A stretch of DNA of 64,000 bases, taken from contig JALCOL010000005.1 of the NCBI GenBank assembly GCA_022649665.1, forward strand, positions 104,080 to 168,079, in the 5' to 3' direction. The notes below the pieces were generated by a model. The model saw nothing but the letters and a program-made list of their open reading frames with translations, was not told where the DNA came from and ran no database searches. The translations under genes and the position numbers were made by a program. How positions within the stretch are numbered: the first letter of the stretch is position 1; each line of letters begins with the position of its first letter. Below, piece after piece: positions 53,912 to 61,843 of this stretch. The stretch is from Enterococcaceae bacterium. GTDB taxonomy: Bacteria; Bacillota; Bacilli; Lactobacillales; Enterococcaceae.

Positions 53912-54531
53912 GCGAAGTCTATATTCTATTTAGCAAGCTGCCGAAAGCGGGTTACGTGAAAACGCGTCTTTCACCAGCTTATTCGGCTGCGGATGCGGCC
54001 GCGATCCAAGCAAAGCTTCTCCAAATGATTGCCGCGCGTGCTTCCAAGCTGCCGCATGCCATTACCCTCTGGTGCTGTTACGAAGCTTTTGGCGATGAAG
54101 CGCTCGTCTCTCGCTGGAAAAAGCGCTTGCCGGCACGCTTTCAGTGGGTGCCGCAAATCGCCGGTTCTTTAGGTCAGCGAATGAATGCGGCATTTGAAGA
54201 GGCCCAAGCTTCGGGTTTTCAAAAGATCATTTTGAGCGGCAGTGATTTAGTCGGACTCACGCCGGAATACCTGCATCGGGCTTTTGCGGCATTAAACAAA
54301 AAAACAGCCGTGATCGCGCCGACACTTGACGGCGGATACGGACTGATCGGATTTGCAGGACCAATCGATACTGGAACGATTTTTCTTTCTGACATTTCAT
54401 GGAGCACTGCGAGTGTTTTTCAGACGACACTGATGCTGCTTCAAAAGATGGCGGCTTCAACGCAAATTTTGCCGCAGCTGATCGATATCGACTTGCCGAA
54501 AGATGTCCTGCAGCTGCAAAGAGAGCCGTAA
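53908..54531 (+). CDS. DUF2064 GT-A fold transferase, rSAM/selenodomain-associated transferase 1 family
   Basis: 207 residues. N terminus YILFSKLPKAGYVKTRLSP with the nucleotide-binding KxxxxGxVKTRL pattern, metal-site region LSGSDLVGLTPEYL (about 111-124), and TLDGGYGLIGF (about 133-143). This is the TIGR04282/DUF2064 family, MobA/CofC-like nucleotidyl- or glycosyltransferases found with TIGR04283 proteins. The product is unknown. It is the last gene of the 13-gene run and overlaps the kinase-like gene by 4 bases. A degenerate dispersed repeat follows. Confidence 0.8.
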   Translation: MSEVYILFSKLPKAGYVKTRLSPAYSAADAAAIQAKLLQMIAARASKLPHAITLWCCYEAFGDEALVSRWKKRLPARFQWVPQIAGSLGQRMNAAFEEAQASGFQKIILSGSDLVGLTPEYLHRAFAALNKKTAVIAPTLDGGYGLIGFAGPIDTGTIFLSDISWSTASVFQTTLMLLQKMAASTQILPQLIDIDLPKDVLQLQREP

Positions 54532-54592
54532 CAAGACCTATGTCGCGGCCCGGATGTCCGAATAAATGGTGTTCCAAAAGCAGTTTCTGCGG
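54531..54592. repeat. Dispersed hairpin repeat, degenerate copy
   Basis: On the minus strand it carries AAACTGCTTTTGGAACACC and ATTTATTCGGA, matching the module of other copies. It is followed by a weakened hairpin (GGGCCGCGACAT / GTTACGGC). The copy lies right after the DUF2064 gene. Confidence 0.6.
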
Positions 54593-54629
54593 ATTATCTC
54601 TCGAAACCGTGCACTTTGGACAATCTCGC

Positions 54630-55499
54630 TTACCCATGTTTCAAGAAGCGGTGGATCTTGCGCAGATATTTGTGCTGCGTATAGACATCATAAAGCAGGA
54701 AATCATGCGTTTGTCCGGCAACGATCTCAGCTTTGAGCGTTGCCTTTTCGCTTGCTCTGATTTTTTCCTTTACTTTCAAAGTATCCGGATAGAGCAGGTC
54801 ATCAGTTCCAGTGATTACAAACAGCTCATTCACTGTTTCCCAGTTTTTATCGAGCAATTCGAATTGCGGATCAGTCGGCTGGAAAGGAGCGGTGTAAAAT
54901 TCTACCAAGCGCTTCAGTTCGAAGCGATTTTGATCGCCCGCCAGCTCTTGAAGCGCTTCCATTCGCGGATCTGACAAAGAAAGATCGATCCACGGCGAGA
55001 GCAGGATCAGTTTTTGCGGCGCGGGAATACTTTTTTGCCGTGCAAGAGACGAGAAGCATTTGACTGTTGGTGAAGCAGCCAGTGAATGAGCAAAAAAGCT
55101 GAACTGGTCTTCTTCGTAGCGTTCACGCAAATCTTCATAAGCTTTTTTTAAAATCAGGGTGATCTGCATCAAATTTTCATCTTGAAAAAGCGACTCATCA
55201 AAGCAGCTTACTTTCATATCGCATTCTTCCAAAAAGTAGCGCATTAAAAGCTGCTGCCCATTTTGGGTGGCATGATTCAGCTCTTCGCCCTGTACGAAAA
55301 AAAGATGGAGTTTTGCCGGCCGCTGCGGCAGATAAGTCGTTAACTGATGATTGAAGATCATCGCGGTTTCAGTCTCATAGCGGTACTTTAAGCCGACTGC
55401 CAAGGAATCATTTTCGACTTTTGCTGGCGGGGCTTGTTTGGGCGCGCCGCCGAACTTTTCATTCAGGAAAGCTGTCAAAGAGAACTTTGAAGAAGGCAT
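54630..55499 (-). CDS. Alpha/beta hydrolase (hormone-sensitive-lipase-like)
   Basis: 289 residues. Alpha/beta hydrolase fold with nucleophile region FFAHSLAASPTV (about 139-150, GxSxG reduced to HSLA), oxyanion and core strand KLILLSPWIDLSLSDPR (about 166-182), acid TGTDDLLYPDT (about 230-240) and His in AGQTHDFLLYD (about 260-270). This is the arrangement of HSL-type acetyl esterases. Substrate unknown. AAAGGAGC precedes the ATG. It is transcribed toward the 13-gene operon. Confidence 0.8.
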   Translation of the reverse strand: MPSSKFSLTAFLNEKFGGAPKQAPPAKVENDSLAVGLKYRYETETAMIFNHQLTTYLPQRPAKLHLFFVQGEELNHATQNGQQLLMRYFLEECDMKVSCFDESLFQDENLMQITLILKKAYEDLRERYEEDQFSFFAHSLAASPTVKCFSSLARQKSIPAPQKLILLSPWIDLSLSDPRMEALQELAGDQNRFELKRLVEFYTAPFQPTDPQFELLDKNWETVNELFVITGTDDLLYPDTLKVKEKIRASEKATLKAEIVAGQTHDFLLYDVYTQHKYLRKIHRFLKHG

Positions 55500-55781
55500 T
55501 GACCATTCAGCTCCTTTAAAAAACTAAGGGATTATCAATAAAATAGAACTGTCATGACTATATATGTAAGGATATTTTCTTTTGTTAGGGATATAGTAGC
55601 ACAAAAACCGAACGATTCATATATAAAATAACCCTCATATCGAAATAAAATTACAATATAGATATCAAGTAAGAGGTAACACCATGCTGAAAAAATCCAT
55701 AAAGTCCCTGGCGGAGCAGATAATTGTTTTGCGGCAGTATTTGCAATACAATGGGGATAATCAAATAAATGAGGTGTAAAA

Positions 55782-56780
55782 ATGAAAATTCTCGTTTTGG
55801 GCGGTGCTGGGTATATTGGTTCTCATGCCGTCGATAAGTTAATGCAACAGGGTTTTGATGTGGCAGTTGTCGATAATTTGGCAACGGGCCACCGCAAGGC
55901 GCTTCCGGCAGCTGCTAAATTTTATCAAGGCGATCTGCGCGATCGTGTTTTTTTGCATGATGTATTTGAAAAAGAAAAAATCGACGCGGTGATGCATTTC
56001 GCTGCTTTTTCGCTGGTCGGCGAATCAATGGAAAAGCCGCTGAAGTATTTTAACAATAATACATGCGGAATGGAGACGCTTTTGGAAGTGATGCACGAGT
56101 TTGGGATCGATAAGATCATTTTTTCATCGACGGCTGCCACATTCGGCGAACCGGCACCTGATCAGATCCCGATCACTGAAACAACGCCGACAAATCCCAA
56201 GAATCCTTATGGCGAAAGCAAACTGATGATGGAAAAAATGATGTACTGGTGCGACGAAGCTTACGGCATGCGTTATGTAGCATTGCGCTACTTCAATGTC
56301 GCCGGGGCCAAAGCGGACGGCTCGATCGGCGAAGATCATTCACCGGAGACACATTTGGTACCGATCATTTTGCAAGTTGCGCTAGGGAAGCGTGCTAAGC
56401 TCAGTATTTACGGAGACGATTATCCGACACCGGATGGGACTTGTATCCGTGATTATGTCCAAGTCGAAGATTTGATCGATGCACATATCCTTGCGCTGAA
56501 ATATCTGGCAGAAGGCGGCAAAAGCAATATCTTCAACCTTGGCTCTAAGACCGGCTATTCAGTGAAAGAAATGCTGGAAGCAGCGCGCGAAGTAACGCAT
56601 AAAGCGATCCCAGCGGAAATCGCCCCGCGCCGTGCAGGCGATCCCAGTATTTTGATCGCTTCCAGTGACAAAGCTGAAAGGATCCTAGGCTGGAAACCCA
56701 AATATACGAATATCAAAGACATTATCGCTACCGCATGGACATGGCACAAAAAACATCCAAACGGGTACGAAGATAAATAA
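55782..56780 (+). CDS. galE: UDP-glucose 4-epimerase
   Basis: 332 residues. Short-chain dehydrogenase fold: [14 protein letters not shown] (NAD binding, about 7-20), [11 protein letters not shown] with catalytic Ser/Thr (about 121-131), [11 protein letters not shown] with the Tyr-xxx-Lys pair (about 148-158), and RYFNVAGA. Interconverts UDP-glucose and UDP-galactose for cell-surface polysaccharides. GAGGTG precedes the ATG. The 282 bases upstream are AT-rich and hold no gene; promoter-like TTGTTAGG / TATAGT (about 55581-55595) is not convincing. Confidence 0.94.
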   Translation: MKILVLGGAGYIGSHAVDKLMQQGFDVAVVDNLATGHRKALPAAAKFYQGDLRDRVFLHDVFEKEKIDAVMHFAAFSLVGESMEKPLKYFNNNTCGMETLLEVMHEFGIDKIIFSSTAATFGEPAPDQIPITETTPTNPKNPYGESKLMMEKMMYWCDEAYGMRYVALRYFNVAGAKADGSIGEDHSPETHLVPIILQVALGKRAKLSIYGDDYPTPDGTCIRDYVQVEDLIDAHILALKYLAEGGKSNIFNLGSKTGYSVKEMLEAAREVTHKAIPAEIAPRRAGDPSILIASSDKAERILGWKPKYTNIKDIIATAWTWHKKHPNGYEDK

Positions 56781-56783
56781 GAA

Positions 56784-56823
56784 AAAAAGCTGTGCGGACG
56801 ATTTTCGTCTGCACAGCTTTTTG
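56784..56823. terminator. Bidirectional terminator between galE and the DsbA-like gene
   Basis: AAAAAGCTGTGCGGACG and CGTCTGCACAGCTTTTT form a near-perfect 17-bp stem with a 4-5 base loop, flanked by A and T runs on both sides. It can stop galE from the left and the minus-strand gene from the right. Confidence 0.85.
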
Positions 56824-56844
56824 GCTCGTGGTGCGGTCAAAGGA

Positions 56845-57360
56845 TTATTTGAGCAGTTGTTGCAACTCTTGGGCGGTGATATGTTCATCAAAGATCTGGT
56901 CGCCGACGAGGACGGTCGGCACGAATTGGATATTCGCTTCCCGCGCTTCATCAATGATCGCTTGCGCCATCCCGTCATTGGGCTGTTTTTCCAAATGAAG
57001 CTGATCCATCGCAAAAGCTTCGATCTCTTCATCACTGAGGTCGCCCCACTCATTTTGAGTTTCGAAGATCTGTTTGATGATGAACAAAGTCTCTAAATCA
57101 TTTTTGCGGGGAATAAATTGATGCATGATATTGCCGCGTTTCAAAGCATGTTTATCCTTATTGAAGAATTTGAAAAGACGTTTGAGCTGGCCATCATGGA
57201 CATACACGTGCAAATATTCAAAGTGCTCCAAAAACCATTTCTTGCAGTAAGGACAACGAACATTCAAAAACTCGATCATCGTGATCGGCGCGGTTTCTTT
57301 GCCGACCAAGATCCCGTGATCGGTATTGACGTTTTCTTTTTTGATTACGGAGATATCCAT
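56845..57360 (-). CDS. DsbA-like thioredoxin-fold protein
   Basis: 171 residues. Redox motif RCPYCKKWF at about 35-43, then a helical insert and the cis-Pro region FVPTVLVGDQIFDEHI (about 150-165). No signal peptide or membrane segment, so it is cytoplasmic, unlike classical DsbA. Related Firmicute proteins are listed as DsbA-family or FrnE-like thioredoxin-domain proteins. It may reduce or isomerise disulfides under stress. CAGGAGGAAA precedes the ATG. It is directly downstream of clpP on the same strand (24 bases) and may be co-transcribed with it. Confidence 0.85.
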   Translation of the reverse strand: MDISVIKKENVNTDHGILVGKETAPITMIEFLNVRCPYCKKWFLEHFEYLHVYVHDGQLKRLFKFFNKDKHALKRGNIMHQFIPRKNDLETLFIIKQIFETQNEWGDLSDEEIEAFAMDQLHLEKQPNDGMAQAIIDEAREANIQFVPTVLVGDQIFDEHITAQELQQLLK

Positions 57361-57384
57361 CGATTTTTCCTCCTGATTTAGTAT

Positions 57385-57978
57385 TTATTTTGCAAGTTTA
57401 TTGCTGACCATTACTTCATCGATCAAACCATAATCTTTGGCTTGCTGCGGCGTCATGTAATTGTCGCGGTCGGTATCAGTTTCGATCACTTCAAGCGGCT
57501 GGCCAGTTCTTTCGGCCAAAATCTTGTTCAAGCGTTCGCGCGTTTCCAAAATATGTTTGGCTGCGATTTCGATCTCGACTGCTTGGCCTTGCGCACCGCC
57601 GAGCGGTTGATGGATCATTACTTCAGCATTCGGCAAAGCAAAGCGTTTGCCCTTTGTACCGGCTGCCAAAAGGAAAGCCCCCATTGAGGCCGCCATCCCC
57701 AAAACGATCGTTTGGACATCGGCACGCACAAAGTTCATCGTGTCATAAATTGCCAATCCGGCTGAAACACTCCCGCCAGGCGAGTTGATATAGATGTAAA
57801 TATCTTTTTCCGAATCCTGTGCGTCGAGAAAGAGCAATTGAGCGATCACGCTGTTGGCGACATTATCGTCGATTGGGCCGCTCAGCATGATGATCCGGTC
57901 TTTCAAAAGGCGGGAGTAAATATCATAAGCCCGTTCTCCACGAGAGGATTGTTCGATTACTGTTGGTATTAAGTTCAT
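57385..57978 (-). CDS. clpP: ATP-dependent Clp protease proteolytic subunit
   Basis: 197 residues, standard size. Catalytic triad: Ser in [11 protein letters not shown] (about 94-104), His in [13 protein letters not shown] (about 121-133), Asp in [10 protein letters not shown] (about 165-174). The N-terminal [27 protein letters not shown] is conserved. Works with ClpX/ClpC/ClpE ATPases in protein quality control. TAAGGAGGAAAA precedes the ATG. A CtsR-type operator overlaps its promoter. Confidence 0.97.
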   Translation of the reverse strand: MNLIPTVIEQSSRGERAYDIYSRLLKDRIIMLSGPIDDNVANSVIAQLLFLDAQDSEKDIYIYINSPGGSVSAGLAIYDTMNFVRADVQTIVLGMAASMGAFLLAAGTKGKRFALPNAEVMIHQPLGGAQGQAVEIEIAAKHILETRERLNKILAERTGQPLEVIETDTDRDNYMTPQQAKDYGLIDEVMVSNKLAK

Positions 57979-58070
57979 AGTTTTTCCTCCTTAGTCATGT
58001 TGAAGAATCAACAATGATTTGCCCTTATTGTAGCATAAGCGCTGCTCAGAGCATATTTGAAACTATTAGA

Positions 58071-58101
58071 AGTATACCTCTTTTGGTCAGTAATGGTCAA
58101 A
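58071..58101 (-). promoter_or_regulatory. clpP promoter with CtsR operator
   Basis: On the plus strand GGTCAGT-AAT-GGTCAAA (58085-58101) fits the CtsR heptad direct repeat (RGTCAAANANRGTCAAA) with two changes. On the minus strand the same bases form a -35 TTGACC (58095-58100). An 18-base spacer leads to -10 TATACT (58071-58076). The overlap predicts CtsR repression of clpP relieved by heat or protein stress. A further GGTCAAA lies at 58119-58125. Confidence 0.75.
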
Positions 58102-58170
58102 TGCTTTGCATTTCTGGTGGTCAAATAATTCGAGAATTGTTATACTGAAAATGAATAAGGGGGAGACCAA

Positions 58171-58692
58171 GTGAACGCATTTATTTTAAATCTGCTGATC
58201 GGCTTGTTCGGCATGCTCTGCGGCGGTGTATTGATGGTTTTGCTGTTCCGCGCACAAAGAGCGCTGCGCCGCAAAGAATTGGCAAAAGAAAAAGAGCTGC
58301 TGCATAAACGTGGCGAAGTTCAAGTTTATCTGCTGCTCAATAAAAAGATCAATGAAATTTTGATGAAGCGCGAGATCAATGTAAACGATTATATCCAGCT
58401 CGATGCTTTCGACGACTGTTTTATCAGCATCGATGACTTGGTGTATCTGCGTTCATTCGCGGCGCAAAACTTTTTTTACTTGCCGACTTACATGATGGAA
58501 GAATTTTTCAAGAATATCCAAGTCCGTCAAATGGTCGTGCCGGATGCAGCGATTCATCAAATGGGCGGCTATGCTTATAAAGGCGGACGCGTCGTGATGG
58601 AAAGTTTTTCCGAACGGCTGGTCAATTTGATCGAAGATCGCCGCAATGAAATCAGCGAATTAGAAGAAGCGCTCGACGAGCCGGTCGTTTAA
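58171..58692 (+). CDS. Membrane-anchored protein of unknown function
   Basis: 173 residues. One N-terminal membrane helix (about 4-27, ILNLLIGLFGMLCGGVLMVLLF), then a basic coiled stretch (about 28-60) and a soluble domain (about 61-160) with repeated Phe/Tyr residues (FFYLPTYMMEEFF). No family recognised. GGGGGAGA precedes the start. It is divergent from clpP, sharing the CtsR-site region, and its 3' end overlaps the convergent sugar permease gene by 4 bases. Confidence 0.7.
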   Translation: MNAFILNLLIGLFGMLCGGVLMVLLFRAQRALRRKELAKEKELLHKRGEVQVYLLLNKKINEILMKREINVNDYIQLDAFDDCFISIDDLVYLRSFAAQNFFYLPTYMMEEFFKNIQVRQMVVPDAAIHQMGGYAYKGGRVVMESFSERLVNLIEDRRNEISELEEALDEPVV

Positions 58693-59588
58693 AGCCAAGT
58701 GGAGAGCGCAGAAGCAAAAATAATGACCGCGACGCCCAAAAGAAAGAGACGCATTTCTTTGGGTGTCTTTTTTTCATGCAGCAGAAAAATACCGCCCAAG
58801 CCGCCGACCAGAATATTCAATTGCGAAAAGTTATAGGCCATATCAAGACCGAGACTGCTCATCGAAGCTTTCAATAGAAAGTAATTGCCGACCGCCCATG
58901 AAAAGCCAGCCAGCATGCTTTTCCATACTGGGATCGCCAAAAAATCGGGCAGCGGATCACAATGATCACGCCAGCGGAAAAAGAAATAGACAAAAAGCAG
59001 GCCGCCGATCCCTTGCGGCAGCATCAATGTTTGAACGAGCAGCGTGTGGTCGGTGAAGTGATAAAGGTTTTCATAAGCATTCGGCAAGATCGTATAAAGA
59101 CCGCCGCCGATGATCGCCGCTAAGACGCCTAAAAGCCCTTTTCTTGTATAAGGCGAGTGCGTATTTCCTTGATGTTCATGGACACTTGTTAGCTCCGCTC
59201 CAGTGATGATCAAGATCATCGCTAAAAGGCCGCCGAACCAATCGAGCGGCTGCTGCCATTCGCCGAAAAAGATCCCGCCGGCCAAGGTATTGAGGACCAA
59301 TTGTCCGGAAGCGATCAGCGGAACGACACGCGAGACGTTGATTTCGCGCATCGCAGTGAACTGACCGACCGTTGTGACACCGATCAGTGCACCGTTCACC
59401 AAGCCGATCAACAAAAGCGGCACGGAAAAGTCCAGCGAGTGGTCGATCAAAAATAAGAAGAAGGAAGTCAGCGCAAAACCCAATAGACAGCCTTCAGTCT
59501 GCTGTTTAACGCTTCCTTTTGATTTTTTAGCGATGATCCCGATCATGCCCCAAGCGACCGGCGGAATCAATGCAAGCAGATAGTTCAT
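58689..59588 (-). CDS. GRP-family sugar (glucose/ribose) uptake permease
   Basis: About 299 residues with ten membrane segments. Family segments are MNYLLALIPPVAWGMIGIIAKKS (N terminus), GLVNGALIGVTTVGQFTAMREINVSRVVPL (in parts, about 65-95), and a duplicated second half starting GLLGVLAAIIGGGLYTILP. Matches the glucose/ribose porter (RbsU/GlcU) family of the DMT superfamily. The start at 59588 has AAGGATG upstream; the ATG at 59606 lacks one. The substrate sugar is not certain. Confidence 0.85.
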   Translation of the reverse strand: MNYLLALIPPVAWGMIGIIAKKSKGSVKQQTEGCLLGFALTSFFLFLIDHSLDFSVPLLLIGLVNGALIGVTTVGQFTAMREINVSRVVPLIASGQLVLNTLAGGIFFGEWQQPLDWFGGLLAMILIITGAELTSVHEHQGNTHSPYTRKGLLGVLAAIIGGGLYTILPNAYENLYHFTDHTLLVQTLMLPQGIGGLLFVYFFFRWRDHCDPLPDFLAIPVWKSMLAGFSWAVGNYFLLKASMSSLGLDMAYNFSQLNILVGGLGGIFLLHEKKTPKEMRLFLLGVAVIIFASALSTWL

Positions 59589-59659
59589 ATTTTCAGCATC
59601 CTTCATTTGTCATTTTCACAACTGTTTAAAATTATAGCACAGCCGCGGCAAGCTGAACG

Positions 59660-59755
59660 GAAAAGAGGATCGTGACGAGTCTCGTCACGATCCTCTTTTC
59701 CGAATAAATGGTGTTCCAAAAGCAGCTTCTTTGCTGATCACTTTTGTCACACCTG
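59660..59755. repeat. Dispersed hairpin repeat, complete copy at the island border
   Basis: A perfect 20-bp hairpin (GAAAAGAGGATCGTGACGAG and its complement, 59661-59701) is followed by the module that on the minus strand reads GAAGCTGCTTTTGGAACACC and ATTTATTCGG. The outer block GTGTGACAAAAGTGATCAGC (minus) then follows. This is the cleanest single copy and the last one before the AT-rich island, none being seen to the right of it. Confidence 0.75.
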
Positions 59756-59774
59756 GATAAAGTGTAATTTTTTA

Positions 59775-59815
59775 CGCGCCCTGAGGGAATCGAACCCCCG
59801 TCTCAAGAACCTGAA
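59775..59815 (-). other. 3' half of a tRNA gene, candidate attachment site
   Basis: Read on the minus strand: a variable-loop-like GAGAC, a T arm GGGGG-TTCGATT-CCCTC (59783-59799), and an acceptor 3' strand AGGGCGC with discriminator G (59775-59782). The B-box GGTTCGATTCC is perfect. The 5' half with matching GCGCCCT is not found adjacent; instead an AT-rich sequence begins. This is what remains when an integrative element recombines into a tRNA 3' end. CCA is not encoded. tRNA-Arg is a guess from the acceptor stem. Confidence 0.5.
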
Positions 59816-60030
59816 TTTCGTATAAAATTTTCAATAGGTTTCAAAATAGATTAATACCGGTATTTATCGATGGTGATTATATTCAAAGCTTGCATAAATT
59901 TGAATAGATTTCAAGGGGGATGTCTCAATTATGTCTCAATTTTACTCCACGTAAAAAATGAAATAACAAATAAACCATACAAGAGAATCGTACACACTAC
60001 AAAAATTAAAATAACGAAGCTGAGTATACC
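59816..60030. other. Element end with short repeats (att-arm-like)
   Basis: AT-rich, no gene. It holds TTTCAAAATAGATT (59837 region) and TTTGAATAGATTTCAA (59899-59914), similar to arm-type integrase sites, and two tandem copies of ATGTCTCAATT (59920-59930, 59931-59941). A third copy of ATGTCTCAATT lies at 63819-63829. No integrase gene is present in the window. Interpretation as an integrative-element end is inferred. Confidence 0.35.
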
Positions 60031-60033
60031 GTC

Positions 60034-60067
60034 AAGCCTTTCAAGAAATTGAGAGGCTTTTTGTTTT
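60034..60067 (+). terminator. Rho-independent terminator before the surface-protein fragment
   Basis: AAGCCT (60034-60039) and AGGCTT (60053-60058), with inner TTTC / GAGA-like bases, followed by TTTTGTTTTT. There is no intact gene upstream, so it probably belonged to a lost gene. Confidence 0.6.
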
Positions 60068-60086
60068 TACTTGAAAGGAGTAGTTT

Positions 60087-60479
60087 ATGAAAAGCAATGT
60101 CAAAAAGAAGTTTGGGGTCTGTGCCGTAGGTATTCTACTAGCGCAGGTCCTTTTTTCTGCTATTAGCCCTTTAATTGCGATGGCTGATATTAACCACCGA
60201 GAACAAGTCTCAGTCGAATATAGCGATCAAGCTTATTGCGGCTTTGAAGGTAAGCATGCTGACGGTTCAAGCTTTAGTCATATCAACGCTCCGCTTTATG
60301 CTGTATCAGGAGGTAATCGGACCGAGGTGCTTTGTATTGAACCGGGAATTCTGATTTATGGGCCAAGTAATCCCGGCTATACCAAGAACCCGCTACCAGC
60401 GATGTCTGAAAGAGCAAAACTCATTTCAGCTCTGGATTGTTACCAAAGCTGGGATTCCTTTAGATTATTTGGAAGATAG
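60087..60479 (+). pseudogene. 5' fragment of a surface protein (thioester-domain-like), 3' end replaced
   Basis: A GAAAGGAG ribosome binding site and a signal peptide (MKSNVKKKFGVCAVGILLAQ... to about residue 33) are intact. Residues 45-115 (QAYCGFEGKH, PLYAVSGGNRTEVLCIEPGI, PAMSERAKLISAL) resemble the N-terminal Cys-containing thioester/adhesin domain of large Gram-positive surface proteins on mobile elements. From about base 60430 the frame runs into unrelated AT-rich sequence and stops after 14 foreign residues. The original protein would have been several hundred residues longer. Confidence 0.6.
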
Positions 60480-61221
60480 TAAAAGAATGCAAGAGAAGAA
60501 TAAAATGATTATTTCGATATGTTGGGCTAATAACGATAATATTATTGAACCATTTGTTTCTGATAGATTTGCAAATATTGATTTGTTAAAGGACTGTAAA
60601 AATATATCACTCAATTGGTATCTGCGTCCATTAGTTAGAGAATGGAGTAATAACTTTGATTATCTTGATGAAATGTTCAGAAAAACATCCTCAAAATATG
60701 CTGATCAGATAAATAGTATTATTCCTGGAGGTTTAAGGTGGACCCAAGGAATGAGTATGGAATGACTGAAGTAAGAGACTTATCGTTACCTAGTAATGTC
60801 TCGAATGCTTCCCGCCACTTTAAGACTTTAACAGATTCGGATTTTGTCTACATTTGTAAGCTGGCAGAAAAATACTTTCCTGAAACGCCTGTATATAAGC
60901 ATTCATCGTGTGCGTTATCCCAAGTTCCAAATACTAATAATATTTGCTTAACAAACTTTTTAAAAGTTAAAGATTGTAAAATGTCAATTTGTACAGAACG
61001 ACAGAGAGAGCTTTGTCAGATGAGTAGAGATTATTCCTTAGCAGAAATTAACCAAGAGCTGAATTGGGATCTCAATCAAGGAATTACATTTAGATAGGCC
61101 GGAAAAGATTGTTGATTCATCTCCATGTTTTGAGTCTTTCTCTCTATCCATAAAACAACAGATCACAACTATTATTGCAAGACTACTAGAGAATGAAACT
61201 TCAGTTGTTGCTAATGAGTAG
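60436..61221 (+). pseudogene. Radical-SAM protein, N-terminal half lost, two frameshifts
   Basis: The frame IVTKAGIPLDYLED... begins at the junction. It continues through ISICWANNDNIIEPF, NISLNWYLRPLVREW and IIPGGLRWT, breaks near 60745, resumes as NEYGMTEVRDL to NWDLNQGITF (61095), and breaks again to end ...ETSVVANE. The strand pattern and the late cysteines (CALSQ..., CKMSICTERQRELC) look like the C-terminal half of a radical-SAM enzyme with an auxiliary cluster. The CxxxCxxC half is missing. Its stop overlaps the ATG of the kinase fragment. Not functional as it stands. Confidence 0.5.
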
Positions 61222-61779
61222 AGGATATTTGGTTGCTTTCGAAGGTATTGATGGTTGTGGTAAAACAACTATAGTTAGACTTATTCGTGATTCTTTACTC
61301 AGTGCTGGGAGGCTAGTAGAATGTATACTAGTCCGTCACTCTCAGCTTTAGGACAATGTATAAATGAAAGACTAAATGTTTCAGAAGATGAGGATCAACT
61401 CGTAAATTTTATATTGTTATTAGCTGATAGAATGACACAGATTCTCGGAAGTAAAGGAATCATAAAAAATCTAGAGCAAGGAAAAGTGGTATTGTGTGAT
61501 AGATTTTATCACTCTCTTATTGTTTATCAAGGTGATTTTACATCTGATTATTTCTTAAATAGTTCGAACTATCTTGTAAAAGATCTAGTTGATTTTGATC
61601 TTTTATTTTATCTAGATGTTAGTCCAGAAATTACATATAGTTGGATATGTAAAAGGGGGGAGGTTATTGAGCGAGAAGAAAAGATAGAGAAACTTATCGA
61701 AAAGAGACAAAAATACTTAAGGGTCCTATCAGAGGAATCGGATAAGGAAAAAATTTGGGTAATTTGGTGGAAAAGTTGA
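61214..61779 (+). pseudogene. Thymidylate-kinase-like gene broken by a frameshift
   Basis: ATG 61214 reads SRGYLVAFEGIDGCGKTTIVRLIR with a perfect P-loop, then leaves frame near 61320 and stops at 61351. The -1 frame continues with YTSPSLSALGQCINERLN, VVLCDRFYHSLIVYQ (the DR-Y motif of thymidylate kinases) and LLFYLDVSPEITYSWI. No slippery heptamer is seen at the break. Codon use and AT content differ strongly from the housekeeping tmk at 37.9 kb, so it is a foreign homologue. The last residues (KIWVIWWKS) may mark another frame break. Confidence 0.65.
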
Positions 61780-61843
61780 AAAGGGTAAAGACAGAGAGCT
61801 CAGTAGGAGGTTGTGGTTAAAATAATTTTGAGAGGTATATGTT

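Noticed and set aside
60436..61221. Prokaryotic viperin homologue
   Set aside because: The C-terminal part lacks viperin-like sequence, has several extra cysteines, and the diagnostic N-terminal motif region is absent.
61300..61351. Programmed ribosomal frameshift in the thymidylate-kinase-like gene
   Set aside because: No slippery heptamer or following structure at the break, and adjacent genes are also broken, so decay is the simpler explanation.
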